Source: Coprobacter sp. (GTDB taxonomy: Bacteria; Bacteroidota; Bacteroidia; Bacteroidales; UBA11471). Taken from it: a stretch of DNA of 64,000 nucleotides. The notes under the pieces were generated by a model. The model saw only the letters and a list, made by a program, of their open reading frames with translations, was not told the DNA's origin and made no database searches. The DNA lies in contig JAFTRN010000002.1 of NCBI GenBank assembly GCA_017462265.1, positions 1 through 64,000 of the forward strand, read 5' to 3'. Positions 1 to 9,447 of this stretch are shown here, in pieces (the first letter of the stretch is position 1; each line of letters opens with the position of its first letter). Position numbers and translations under genes: made by a program.

Positions 1-108
1 AAATTGTACTATGGTATATGTATATGTAATCATAATCTTCCGCAAAGATATATATTACCGTAAATTAACGAAAATAAATTACAAAAAAATTTGTAAAAAT
101 TTTCACCG

Positions 109-139
109 CAAAGATATAAAATAGAAAAGAATTAACAAA
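109..139 (-). promoter_or_regulatory. Leftward promoter for a gene beyond the window edge
   Basis: On the minus strand TTTG (139-136) is followed after 19 bases by TATCTTTG (116-109), a full Bacteroidetes -33/-7 pair. A second -7-like TATCTTTG lies at 50-43. No gene follows on this strand inside the window, so the promoter probably serves a gene left of base 1. The rest of 1-186 is AT-rich with no convincing ORF. Confidence 0.6.
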
Positions 140-186
140 ATATTTGTTCATAAAAATTTGTTATCGTTCAGAAAAATTCCAAATAC

Positions 187-454
187 TTAGAAGATGTTTA
201 AAATTTTCTTGAAAAAATTATTACGGCTTCAAAAAACAAAGTTTCGGATTCTTTAAGGCTCTTTTGGACGCCTTTTCCGTCAAACCGCTTGGACGTACCC
301 GCTACGACCTGCGCAATTTGTCGAAAAATTCATTCCAAAATACCTCTTAAATAATCTCGAAAGATAGTGCCAATGAGCGCAATGTAAACTTGTTTACAAA
401 TTGCACGGTGAGTACAGCCTATCTTCTACAAATAAAAATTTAAACAGCTTCTTA
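187..454 (+). repeat. Palindromic MITE-like element, copy 1 (with internal insertion)
   Basis: The element starts TTAGAAGATGTTTAAAATTT and ends AAAATTTAAACAGCTTCTTA, so its ends are inverted repeats. The body (about 215-357) matches the copies at 14871-15065 and 30635-30833, including the string TTCTTTAAGGCTCTTTTGGA. It folds on itself through TTCCGTCAAAC (about 267) and TTTGTCGAAAAA (about 317). Unlike the other two copies it has about 67 extra bases (361-427) that form their own hairpin. It codes for nothing and sits upstream of the GH106 gene promoter. Confidence 0.75.
361..427. repeat. Hairpin insertion nested in MITE-like copy 1
   Basis: Aligned with the other two copies, copy 1 has extra sequence between 'ATAATCTCGA' and 'CAAATAAAAATTTAAACAGC'. 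The extra block begins AAGATAGTGCC and ends GGTGAGTACAGCCTATCTTC, with GCAATGTAAAC and GTTTACAAATTGC in the middle. Outer (AAGATAG/CTATCTT) and inner (GTAAAC/GTTTAC) arms pair, giving an imperfect hairpin. It may be a second small mobile or hairpin element inside the first. Confidence 0.55.
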
Positions 455-501
455 GTGAGACTGGTTGGAATGAAAATTATAGAGTAGAGACAGTGTCGGC
501 A

Positions 502-533
502 TTTGTTTCAGTGAAAAATTTCTGCTAATTTTG
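502..533 (+). promoter_or_regulatory. Promoter of the GH106 gene
   Basis: TTTG (502-505), 20 bases, then TAATTTTG (526-533) is a good Bacteroidetes promoter. Transcription would start near 540, giving a leader of only about 13 bases before the ATG at 553. Confidence 0.7.
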
Positions 534-552
534 TAATATAATATGTATATAT

Positions 553-3500
553 ATGAGAATGGTAATACTCTTAGGACTATTGGCTTTGTTGGCGTCGTGT
601 AGCGGAGTGTCGGTGTCGCAACCCGATTCTCTCGTTGATATGGTGCAGGCGTTTGCTTGTGCGCCTGATACGACGCGCACGAAAGTGTGGTGGTTTCATG
701 GCGAGACCGAAACTACGCGAGAGGGTATTACCGCCGACCTCGAAGCCTATCGACGTGCCGGTGTGGGTGGTGTGGTGTATTATGATCAGGTGCACAATAA
801 GACGACAGCCGGTGCCATAGAAGCTTTTTCGCCCGCATGGTGGCAGATGTTGCGGTTTTCGGCCTCGGAAGCCCGACGATTGGGTTTGACATTCGAGTGT
901 CATGTGTCAAACGGATATGTGGCCGGAGGTCCGTGGGTTACGCCCGATATGGCTATGCAACGACTTACGACAACCGATACTATGGTGCAGGGTGGTGGAA
1001 ATGTGGAATTGTCGTTGCCTGTTCCTCCATCGTCGTATTATAAAGATGTGGCGGTACTTGCCTATCCCGTGAGCGATGACGCGACCGATAGTCGTGTGGT
1101 AGCCCCGAAGGTATCGTCGAATATCGTGTTACCCGATGTGCCGAAAATTTTTGAAGAGGGCAATCGCTTGATACGTATTCCGGCTCAAGATAGCACGATG
1201 TCGGTATATCTTAATCTCGATTTCGGCCAAAATTTTACGGCTCGCAGCATCACCTATCAGGTGGCGCCTCGGGGTAAGGCTACGACAAGTGCGACCAATG
1301 TGCCGGGCGAGCCGGGCGAGCACTTCGTGGGAACCGGTTATCGCATTCTACCTCCGCTCGGCCAACTCGAAGCCTCTGACGACGGGGTGCATTATCGTGT
1401 TGTGTGCGACCTGCTGCCGGTGTATAAGGCACACTCGTCGTGGCGACAAAAGACCATTTCGTTCCCGACAGTTACAGCTCGCTATTTCAGGCTCAATCTC
1501 CACGATTGGAATACACCCGATAAACCTCGCCTCCATATGCAGATAGGCGATGTGTCGCTCTCGCCGGAGGCCAAGATAGACCAATGGGAAGAGAAAGCTG
1601 CGCTCTATTCCGAATATATTGCGCCGGATCGTACACCATGCTATACGGCTGCCGAAATTATAGATGAGGAGGAGCTTATCGACCTTACCGATCGAGTAGA
1701 TACTGCCGGTGTGTTGCGATGGAACGCACCGTCGGGGTGGTGGCGAGTGTTACGCTTCGCGCATGTACCCACCGGGGCCAAGACGAAGCATGGGCGTCCC
1801 AATCTGATGGGCCTCGAATGTGATAAAATGTCGGCCGCTGCCGCTCGGTTGCAATGGTCGCATTATTTTGGCGCGATAGCCGATACATTATATAAATATA
1901 ATATCCCGTTGCACGGCATGGCGATGGATAGTCACGAGGCCGGTTCGCAGAATTGGACACCGGGTTTCGAACAACAGTTCGCTCACCGACGCGGATATGA
2001 TTTGCGGAAATATCTGCCCGTCATGGCCGGATACGTGGTAGGTTCGGTTGCCGAGAGCGCTGGTGTGCTTTATGATGTACGTCGCACGATAGCCGACCTC
2101 ATAGCCGATAATTATTACGCTACATTCGACAGCTTGTGTTGCGCTCGCGGTCTCGATTTCACGGCTCAGGCTACGGGCAACGCATTGTGTATCGTGGCCG
2201 ACCCCATACAGGCCAAAGGCCGTGTGTCGAAACCCCAAGGCGAATTTTGGGCTATACACCCCGATGGTAATTACGATATAAAGGAGTGCTCCTCGGCCGC
2301 GCATCTGTATGGTAAGCCTATTGCCTCGGGCGAAGCCTTTACCGATGTCAAATTTTCACAATCGTTGGCCTATATCAAGAGTCTTGCCGACTATGCTTAT
2401 TGCTATGGCATCAACGAGTTTGTAGTGTGCGCGTCGGCCTATCAGCCTTGGCTCGATCGTGTTCCGGGTAATACCGGGGGCGGACGTCACTATTGTCTGC
2501 ATCGCAACAATACCTATTGGCCGTATAGCCGAGGATTTTGGGACTATCAGTCGCGTTGTGCTTATATGATGCGGCAGGGTCGGCCGGTGGTCGATCTGGC
2601 GGTGTATTTGGGCGAGAATGCCCCGGTGAAAATTCTTACATACCGATTACCCGATATTCCGGCAGGATATGACTTTGATGCCTTTACATCCGATGCGCTT
2701 TTCTCGCGTATGAGTGCGTGCGATGGGGTTGTCGTGTTGCCTCATGGTATGACCTATCGCATGATAGTGTTGCCTCGTGATGGTGAAATCACCTTGGCGG
2801 CATTGCAGAAAATCGCTTCATTCGTTCGGGCAGGTGTACCGGTGTATGGCGCGCGTCCGATAGGTTCTCCTTCTCGGGTGGATAGGGGGCAAGAAGCCGA
2901 ATATAGTCGTCTTGTGGCCGAGATATGGGGCGAGAATCCGGCGCCGGAGGGCGTGGCTCGTTATGGTCGGGGACAGGTGTATTGGGGGATGCCGTTGGAA
3001 CAGGCGGTGCGCCTTGCCGGCATCGCTCCCGATGTGAAAATGCTGAAGGGGGATACGAAACGCGACAAACTCTACTTCGCTCATCGGACAACCTCCGAGG
3101 CCGATATATATTTCTTTGACAACCATACCGACAGAGTGATCGACGATACCATTGTATTGCGCACGGCACGGAAGTATGCCGAGATGTGGTCGCCGGTTGA
3201 GGGTAGGCGCTATCGGCTGTCGGTACGGAATGACTCGGGGCTGGTAATGCCGTTGCGATGGCGACCGCGTGAGGCCTATTTTGTGGTGGTGACCGATACC
3301 TGCGACGCAACTTTACCTACGATACCGCGCCTCGATAGTACGCAGGTCGAGCCCATACGTGGGGATTGGCGCGTCACTTTCGCCGAGGCGATGGGCGGTG
3401 TGGGCGAGGTGTGTTTCCCACAACTCGTCGATTGGACTTCGCACGCAAATCCAGCCATCAAGTACTACTCGGGGACAGCTCTATATCGCAATACTAAAAC

Positions 3501-3825
3501 TTTGCGTTTGCCGAGGACTGACGAGCGAGTGTTCTTGTCGTTTGCTCGCTTGTGCGATGTGGCGCGGGTGGTGGTCAATGGTCGAGAGGTGGATACAGTG
3601 TGGTGCTCACCGTGGGAGGTAGATATCACCGAAGTCGTGCGCGAGGGTGATAACACCTTCGAAATATATGTAACCAACTCGTTGCTAAATCGTATGATAG
3701 GCGACGCTTCTTTGCCGGCCGATGAACGATATACCTATGCTTATCCCTCGATTGTGAAGCCCGGCGATGCGCTTGTGCCATCGGGTATCATCGGTGAGGT
3801 GTGCGTGGAGTATCGTAAGCGATAG
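553..3825 (+). CDS. GH106-type glycoside hydrolase (alpha-L-rhamnosidase-like lipoprotein)
   Basis: This 1090-residue exported enzyme probably removes terminal alpha-L-rhamnose from plant or bacterial glycans. Residues 1-16 are a lipoprotein signal (LLALLASC, Cys16), so it should be anchored in the envelope or on the surface. Family hallmarks visible are KVWWFHGE near residue 44, the DSHEAGSQNW block at 459-468 with two acidic residues typical of the GH106 core, a GRHYCLHRNNTYWP stretch, and a C-terminal beta-sandwich with galactose-binding character (VFLSFARLCDVARVVVNGRE). Length fits GH106. A GH2 gene with its own promoter follows 225 bp later, suggesting glycan degradation as a pair. GH106 members act on rhamnogalacturonans and other rhamnosides; the substrate here is inferred, not shown. 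Confidence 0.85.
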   Translation: MRMVILLGLLALLASCSGVSVSQPDSLVDMVQAFACAPDTTRTKVWWFHGETETTREGITADLEAYRRAGVGGVVYYDQVHNKTTAGAIEAFSPAWWQMLRFSASEARRLGLTFECHVSNGYVAGGPWVTPDMAMQRLTTTDTMVQGGGNVELSLPVPPSSYYKDVAVLAYPVSDDATDSRVVAPKVSSNIVLPDVPKIFEEGNRLIRIPAQDSTMSVYLNLDFGQNFTARSITYQVAPRGKATTSATNVPGEPGEHFVGTGYRILPPLGQLEASDDGVHYRVVCDLLPVYKAHSSWRQKTISFPTVTARYFRLNLHDWNTPDKPRLHMQIGDVSLSPEAKIDQWEEKAALYSEYIAPDRTPCYTAAEIIDEEELIDLTDRVDTAGVLRWNAPSGWWRVLRFAHVPTGAKTKHGRPNLMGLECDKMSAAAARLQWSHYFGAIADTLYKYNIPLHGMAMDSHEAGSQNWTPGFEQQFAHRRGYDLRKYLPVMAGYVVGSVAESAGVLYDVRRTIADLIADNYYATFDSLCCARGLDFTAQATGNALCIVADPIQAKGRVSKPQGEFWAIHPDGNYDIKECSSAAHLYGKPIASGEAFTDVKFSQSLAYIKSLADYAYCYGINEFVVCASAYQPWLDRVPGNTGGGRHYCLHRNNTYWPYSRGFWDYQSRCAYMMRQGRPVVDLAVYLGENAPVKILTYRLPDIPAGYDFDAFTSDALFSRMSACDGVVVLPHGMTYRMIVLPRDGEITLAALQKIASFVRAGVPVYGARPIGSPSRVDRGQEAEYSRLVAEIWGENPAPEGVARYGRGQVYWGMPLEQAVRLAGIAPDVKMLKGDTKRDKLYFAHRTTSEADIYFFDNHTDRVIDDTIVLRTARKYAEMWSPVEGRRYRLSVRNDSGLVMPLRWRPREAYFVVVTDTCDATLPTIPRLDSTQVEPIRGDWRVTFAEAMGGVGEVCFPQLVDWTSHANPAIKYYSGTALYRNTKTLRLPRTDERVFLSFARLCDVARVVVNGREVDTVWCSPWEVDITEVVREGDNTFEIYVTNSLLNRMIGDASLPADERYTYAYPSIVKPGDALVPSGIIGEVCVEYRKR

Positions 3826-3993
3826 TTCAACTATTAAAAGTGGAATTCTCCATGTTATAAGTATTTTTGTCTATTTCCAAAATCTCGTGAATAATCTTTC
3901 TTTGCGGTGCGAAAATGCTTTTGCACTCGAATTTTTGCGCTAAAAGTGATATTTTCTGCCGAATAGCTTGCGCTTTGACTATGCGCTATTCGC

Positions 3994-4001
3994 TACTTTT
4001 G
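3994..4001 (+). promoter_or_regulatory. -7 element of the GH2 gene
   Basis: TACTTTTG matches the Bacteroidetes -7 box TAnnTTTG, 49 bases before the ATG at 4051. No TTTG stands at the usual 19-20 base distance; the nearest (3974-3977) is 16 bases away, so this is a weaker call. Confidence 0.5.
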
Positions 4002-4050
4002 TAAAGGTGAAGTATGAAAACCAAAATCGAATAAACACATAATCGAATAC

Positions 4051-6990
4051 ATGATGAAGAGAACAATTTTGTCGTTGGTCGTCGTCCTGATGACCTTGCC
4101 CGCAATGGCACAGATGAAGTATCTGCATAGTGATACGCAGAAGTGGATTGTAGTGCCCGAGGCCGAAGCCGACCCGGCTCGAATTTCAGCTCCGGAATAT
4201 AGCAATGATCAAGCCGTGGAAGCTGTGGTACCGGGTACGGTATTTACCGCGTATGTAAATGCAGGAAAAGAGAAAGACCCTAATTTCGGGGATAATATAC
4301 ACAATGTCGATCGCTCGAAGTATGACCGCAACTTCTGGTATCGTACAGAATTTGCCATACCTGACGACTTTGACAAGGAGCGCGTGTGGCTCAATTTTAA
4401 TGGGGTGAATCGCCGTGCCGAGGTGTATCTCAACGGTCGCTTGCTTGGCGTGCTCGATGGATTTATGCACCGAGGACGTTACGATATTACCGAGCAGGCG
4501 AGCCGTGAGGGTAAGAATGTACTTGCCGTGTTGGTGCATATGCCCCAAACACCGCTGGCCAACCAGGGCAGCCCCACCTATCTGTCGAGTGGCGGTTGGG
4601 ACTGGATGCCTTATGTGCCGGGACTCAACAGCGGTATTACCGATAAAGTGTGGCTCAGCAACACCGGCGACGCTACGATTGCTGATCCTTGGATTCGTAC
4701 CGACCTGCCTACTCGTGCCAAGGCCGAGCTGAGCGTGCAACTTGATGTAAAAAACAATGCCACCGAACAGGGTAAAGTGTCGGTGCGCGGTGTGATAATG
4801 CCGGGAAATATCGAGTTCTCTCAAGAGGTTTCATTGGGTGCCGGTGAGGTAAAAACGGTGAAATTTGACAAACGTTACTTCCCCCAACTGGTGGTGAACA
4901 GTCCGCGTCTGTGGTGGCCGGCCGGATATGGTGAGCCCAATCTCTATACCTGCCGTTTTGAGGTGGCCGATGAGGCCGGAGCGGTGTCGGAAAGCAAAGA
5001 GGTGTCGTTCGGTATCAAAAAATATACCTACGATAAGGATGGTGACGTGTTCCATATCCATATCAACGGCGTACCGGTATTTGTGAAGGGTGCCAACTGG
5101 GGAATGTCGGAGTATATGTTGCGTTGTCGCGGTGAAGAGTATGAAACCAAGATTCGCCTACATCGTGAGATGAATTTCAATATGATACGCAACTGGCTCG
5201 GCTCTGTCACCGACGAGGAATTTTATGAATACTGCGATAAGTACGGCCTCATGGTATGGGACGATTTCTGGATCAACTCCAACCCCAATCTGCCTTATGA
5301 TCTCAATGTGTTCAACAATAATATGATAGAAAAAATAAAACGGGTACGCAATCACCCTTGTGTGGCTGTGTGGTGTGGCGATAATGAGGCCGTGCCCGAG
5401 CCACCTCTGCCGGGCTGGATGCAGACCAATGTCAATACCTTTGATGGTGGCGACCGCTATTTCCAGGCCTGCTCCAACTCGGGCGCGTTGAGCGGTAGCG
5501 GTTTCTGGGGCGCGTTCGACCAACGCTACTACTTTACCGACTATCCCGATCCCTCATCGGGTGGTGACGGGAAACGCGGTTGGGGATTCCGCACCGAGAT
5601 AGGAACCGCCGTCGTGCCTACCTTCGAAAGCTTCAAGAAGTTTATGCCCGAGAAAGATTGGTGGCCCATCAACGAGATGTGGAATAAGCACTATTTCGGT
5701 TCCAATGCCGGAAACGCGCTCCCGCAACAATACATACAGATGATTACCGAGGGTTACGGCGAGGCGAAAGATGCAGCCGATTTCTGCCGTAAATCCCAAC
5801 TTGTGAACATGGTGTCGAACAAAGCTCTCTACGAGGGTTGGCTCGACCATATATGGAACGACGCCTCGGGTGTGATGACTTGGATGGGACAGTCGGCATA
5901 CCCCTCGATGGTGTGGCAGACCTACGACTACTATTATGACCTCACAGGTGCCTTCTGGGGCTGTAAATCGGCGTGCGAACCGCTCCATATTTATTGGAAT
6001 CCTATGACCGAAGAGGTGAAGGTGGTGAATACCACGGCTCGCGATTACGACAACCTCACGGCCGAAGCCGTGATATACAACATGGACGGAAAGCCGGTGA
6101 AACGCTATTGCAAGTCGGCTATGGTCTCGTCGCCTTCTAACACTACGGCACAAGCCTTTGTGCTCGATTTTGCCCGCGAACGTCCCATTATCTCAATGGG
6201 TAAAAAGGTGGTGGCTTCATCTACCGCGCAGTTCGACCCCTCATGTGTGGTCGATGGTAAAGACGACACTCGTTGGGCCGCCGAGAAGGCCGACAACGAA
6301 TGGATATATATCGACCTCGGAAGCCGTCAGACGGTAGGTGGCGTGCGCCTTAATTGGGAGGCTGCTTTTGGCAAGGCTTATAAGATACAAGTGTCCGACG
6401 ACGCCAAGAAATGGCGAGAGGTGTTCAAGACTGCCGAGGGACGCGAAGGAGTAGCCGAGCATCTTTTCCCCGAGGTACAAGCCCGCTATGTGCGTATGTT
6501 CGGTATAGAGCTCGGTTGGTGGTTTGGTTACTCGCTGTGGAGCATGGACGTGCTGGGTGGCTCTCCGGCTTCTGAAGGGCTCTCCGATGTTCATTTCATA
6601 CGTCTTACGCTGAAAGATACCGAGGGTAACATCGTGTCGGAGAACAACTATTGGCGCGGTAACGAACGCAAGAACTTCACTGCGCTCAACGACCTACAAC
6701 CCGTGAAGGTGAAAACCTCGTCGCGTATCACCCGTAAAGAGGGGCGTGCCACGATTACAGCTACCCTCTCGTTGCCCAAGTCGGCGCCTAATGTAGCCTT
6801 TGCCGTGCATGTACAAGCCTTGCGTGCGAGCGACGGCGAACGCCTGCTTCCGGCTGTGATGAGCGACAACTATTTCACGCTCGTACCCGGTGAAACCCGT
6901 AAGGTGACCATAGAATTCGACGAAGTTCTACTTCGTGGTGGCGACTATCGCCTCGTGGTAACTCCTTACAATACCCCCGATACAAAATAG
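4051..6990 (+). CDS. Glycoside hydrolase family 2 (exo-glucosaminidase/mannosidase type) with discoidin module
   Basis: A secreted GH2 enzyme of 979 residues. A signal peptide ends at about residue 20 (LPAMAQ). An N-terminal sugar-binding-like domain (about 60-200) and immunoglobulin-like domain precede the TIM barrel. Candidate catalytic residues are Glu446 in VWCGDNEA (acid/base) and Glu516 in FRTEIGTA (nucleophile), in the context usual for the mannosidase/exo-beta-glucosaminidase branch of GH2 rather than for beta-galactosidases. Residues about 715-845 form an F5/8 type C (discoidin) carbohydrate-binding module (FDPSCVVDGKDDTRW ... YVRMFGIEL), followed by a beta-sandwich tail. The exact sugar is not determined. 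It lies next to the GH106 enzyme, from which it may take the next residue of the same glycan. Confidence 0.85.
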   Translation: MMKRTILSLVVVLMTLPAMAQMKYLHSDTQKWIVVPEAEADPARISAPEYSNDQAVEAVVPGTVFTAYVNAGKEKDPNFGDNIHNVDRSKYDRNFWYRTEFAIPDDFDKERVWLNFNGVNRRAEVYLNGRLLGVLDGFMHRGRYDITEQASREGKNVLAVLVHMPQTPLANQGSPTYLSSGGWDWMPYVPGLNSGITDKVWLSNTGDATIADPWIRTDLPTRAKAELSVQLDVKNNATEQGKVSVRGVIMPGNIEFSQEVSLGAGEVKTVKFDKRYFPQLVVNSPRLWWPAGYGEPNLYTCRFEVADEAGAVSESKEVSFGIKKYTYDKDGDVFHIHINGVPVFVKGANWGMSEYMLRCRGEEYETKIRLHREMNFNMIRNWLGSVTDEEFYEYCDKYGLMVWDDFWINSNPNLPYDLNVFNNNMIEKIKRVRNHPCVAVWCGDNEAVPEPPLPGWMQTNVNTFDGGDRYFQACSNSGALSGSGFWGAFDQRYYFTDYPDPSSGGDGKRGWGFRTEIGTAVVPTFESFKKFMPEKDWWPINEMWNKHYFGSNAGNALPQQYIQMITEGYGEAKDAADFCRKSQLVNMVSNKALYEGWLDHIWNDASGVMTWMGQSAYPSMVWQTYDYYYDLTGAFWGCKSACEPLHIYWNPMTEEVKVVNTTARDYDNLTAEAVIYNMDGKPVKRYCKSAMVSSPSNTTAQAFVLDFARERPIISMGKKVVASSTAQFDPSCVVDGKDDTRWAAEKADNEWIYIDLGSRQTVGGVRLNWEAAFGKAYKIQVSDDAKKWREVFKTAEGREGVAEHLFPEVQARYVRMFGIELGWWFGYSLWSMDVLGGSPASEGLSDVHFIRLTLKDTEGNIVSENNYWRGNERKNFTALNDLQPVKVKTSSRITRKEGRATITATLSLPKSAPNVAFAVHVQALRASDGERLLPAVMSDNYFTLVPGETRKVTIEFDEVLLRGGDYRLVVTPYNTPDTK

Positions 6991-7040
6991 TCCGTGTCGG
7001 ATATAACGGAGGGTTCAAATTCACCTCTATCGAAGAGCAG

Positions 7041-7093
7041 AGACACAAAACGCCCGAGTGGTCATAATTTGACTACCCGGGTGTTTTGTGTCT
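7041..7093. terminator. Bidirectional terminator between GH2 and the efflux operon
   Basis: A long hairpin, AGACACAAAACGCCCGAGT at 7041-7059 against ACCCGGGTGTTTTGTGTCT at 7075-7093, pairs at 17 of 19 positions with a 15-base loop. It separates two convergent genes. T-rich tracts flank it on the side of the efflux operon. Confidence 0.8.
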
Positions 7094-7129
7094 CAGTATG
7101 CTGAAAATCTTCTTCGTTCAGAACTGTTT

Positions 7130-8236
7130 TTACTCTTTTTTTTGATAACTGGCTATGGCCCATATACTTGATATGATACTATAAATGCATAAGGGTATGA
7201 ATTGGGATATGAGTTGTGAGAATGTGCTGCCCTTGAGGTATATGTCGCGCATGGCGGTGGCGATATAACGTACAGGATTGATGCGCGTGGCCTCTTGTGC
7301 CCAATGAGGCATCGCCGAGAGAGGAGATATAAGTCCGCTCGTGAGTATGAATATGATGATGAAGAAAAACATCACCATGGCGGCTTGTCGCATATTCTCG
7401 GAATAGTTCGATACCGTAAGAGCCAACGACGAAATGGTGAGTATATACACGATATTGAAGAGAAATACGAGCCATATACTGCCGGCAGGTACGATTCCGT
7501 GTATCTTCCAAGCCAAAATCATAGAAAATCCCACGATGAACAGTCCTACACTCCAATAGGGAATCATCTTAGACAGAATGAACTCGATACGTCCTATGGG
7601 AGTTACATTTATTTGCTCTATCGTGCCTCGCTCTTTTTCGCTTACGACATTGAGCGCCGGTAGAAAACCTACGAGCAAAGTCAGCATCATCGATATAAGC
7701 GCCGGAGCCATATAGGGCTTGTAGTCGAGAGAGGAATTGTAGAGGTAACGTGGCTCGATGGTTGCCGGTCGTTTTGTCGATAGTCCGGCTTCGGCGTTCA
7801 GCTCTTGTGCATACTGCATGACTATTTGTGTGAGATAGTTGCACCCCAATCCTCCTTTCATACCGTTTACCGCGTTGGCATCGATGTGTATGCGGGTATC
7901 TCCTGTGCGATATAGCTCTTTTTCGAAATCGTCATTGATGGTGATGATGAAGTCGATGTCGCCACGTTCGAGCAGGTCGTAGGCCTGCTCATAATTGTCG
8001 CAAGTGGCGTAGAGGTTGAAATACTCCGATGAAGCCAATTTGTGCGTAAGGCGCGACGATAGTGAGCTGTGGTCGCAATCGATGACGGCCATATTGAGAT
8101 TTTTTACCTCTTGGGTAGCGATACGGGGTACCATATTCATCATGGCAACAGGTAGTAAAACGAATATGATGGGCAACAGATAGTTGCGGAACATCTGTTT
8201 GTACTCTTTTACCAATAGATATTTGAGGGCTTTCAT
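7130..8236 (-). CDS. ABC-2 type efflux permease (YbhR-like)
   Basis: An inner-membrane permease of 368 residues and the last gene of the efflux operon. One membrane segment lies near residues 20-40, a large periplasmic domain follows (about 45-175), and five or six membrane segments fill the C-terminal half (LISMMLTLLVGFLPALNVV, WSVGLFIVGFSMILAW, IWLVFLFNIVYILTISSLAL and others). This is the ABC-2 topology of YbhR/YhhJ proteins. The conserved signature KERGTIEQINVTPIGRIEFIL before the second half is typical. It probably forms a heterodimer with the permease 36 bp upstream and is powered by the two ATPases of the operon. Confidence 0.85.
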   Translation of the reverse strand: MKALKYLLVKEYKQMFRNYLLPIIFVLLPVAMMNMVPRIATQEVKNLNMAVIDCDHSSLSSRLTHKLASSEYFNLYATCDNYEQAYDLLERGDIDFIITINDDFEKELYRTGDTRIHIDANAVNGMKGGLGCNYLTQIVMQYAQELNAEAGLSTKRPATIEPRYLYNSSLDYKPYMAPALISMMLTLLVGFLPALNVVSEKERGTIEQINVTPIGRIEFILSKMIPYWSVGLFIVGFSMILAWKIHGIVPAGSIWLVFLFNIVYILTISSLALTVSNYSENMRQAAMVMFFFIIIFILTSGLISPLSAMPHWAQEATRINPVRYIATAMRDIYLKGSTFSQLISQFIPLCIYSIISSIWAIASYQKKE

Positions 8237-8272
8237 TGTATTTGTTGTTAAATGTGTCTATAGGAGGTAGTA

Positions 8273-9412
8273 CTATTCCAATCGTGTTTTGAAAAATTTC
8301 CACGACAATAGGAGGAATATCACACCTTCGATGATGAGGGCAAGGATTTCAAGGGAAACATATTGCAGCGCGACGCCCTCTATCATGATTTTACGTGAGG
8401 CGGAAATAAACCATTTGGTCGGTACGATATTGCTGATGACTTGGGCGGCTGTGGGCATACTTTCTATGGGAAATATCATGCCTGATAGATATATCCCGGG
8501 TACGATGAGCAGTAGCGAAATGAGCATGGCTGCCAACTGTGTATTGACGCAGGTGGAGATGAGCAGCCCCAGCATCAGCGAGGTGAAGATGTATATCATG
8601 GAGGTGAGCAGGTAGGTAGTGAAACTACCCATCATAGGTATATCCATGATGAAGTTGGTGAGGCATAGAATGGTCATGAGATTGATGAATGATATGCATA
8701 GGTAAGGGGTGAGTTTTGCCAATACGATATCGATAGTGGGTAGTGGTGAGGCAAGCAAAATTTCCATAGTGCCGGTTTCTCGTTCGCGCACGATGGCTAC
8801 CGAGGTCATCATGCAACATATAAGCAACATGATGACGCCTACAATACCCGGAACAAATCCCATCTCACTCCGTTGCTGGGGATTGAACAGCATACGGCTT
8901 TCGACGTTGATGTTCATCGATGTCACGCCACCCTTTCCTGGTGCGATGAGTTGTGGTGTGGCAGCTTTCCGCTGTATCTCTTTCTGGGCGGCCATGATTA
9001 TTTGTTGCGCGTAAGCTACACGCATACCGGCTTGGTTGGGTTCACTGCCATCGGCCAGAAGTTGTATACTTGCGTCTTGCGTATGCAAAAGTCGAGAGGC
9101 AAATTCGGGGCCGAACACGACAGCCAAGTCTATTTCTCCTTTGCGGAAAAGGCCGGTAGTTTCGGCTTCGGTCTGCACATAGCCTTTGAATATAAAATAG
9201 TCGTTGACACTCAGACGGTCGATAATCTGCCGAGTATAGATGTCGTGCGAAGGGTCGAGGAAGACGACACGAATATCTTTTACCTCGCTTTTTATTACGT
9301 ACCCCGGCAATAGTACCATAATCAGTGGTAGTACCAACAATATGAGCAGTGAACGCGGGTCGCGCAGTATATGTATGAATTCCTTGCGGACGAAACTTGC
9401 AAATTGTTTCAT
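8273..9412 (-). CDS. ABC-2 type efflux permease (YbhS-like)
   Basis: A 379-residue membrane protein with the same layout as its downstream neighbour: one N-terminal segment (SLLILLVLPLIMVLLPGYV), a periplasmic domain to about residue 180, then about five segments. The loop RERETGTMEILLASPLPTID is the usual ABC-2 coupling motif. It pairs with the downstream permease, and both are far from identical, as in YbhS/YbhR. The gene is 35 bp downstream of the second ATPase gene on the same strand. The cargo cannot be read from the sequence; family members export antibiotics, cations or lipophilic compounds. Confidence 0.85.
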   Translation of the reverse strand: MKQFASFVRKEFIHILRDPRSLLILLVLPLIMVLLPGYVIKSEVKDIRVVFLDPSHDIYTRQIIDRLSVNDYFIFKGYVQTEAETTGLFRKGEIDLAVVFGPEFASRLLHTQDASIQLLADGSEPNQAGMRVAYAQQIIMAAQKEIQRKAATPQLIAPGKGGVTSMNINVESRMLFNPQQRSEMGFVPGIVGVIMLLICCMMTSVAIVRERETGTMEILLASPLPTIDIVLAKLTPYLCISFINLMTILCLTNFIMDIPMMGSFTTYLLTSMIYIFTSLMLGLLISTCVNTQLAAMLISLLLIVPGIYLSGMIFPIESMPTAAQVISNIVPTKWFISASRKIMIEGVALQYVSLEILALIIEGVIFLLLSWKFFKTRLE

Positions 9413-9447
9413 GACTTTTGGAAAAGTTGTTTTTGATACTAATGTGA

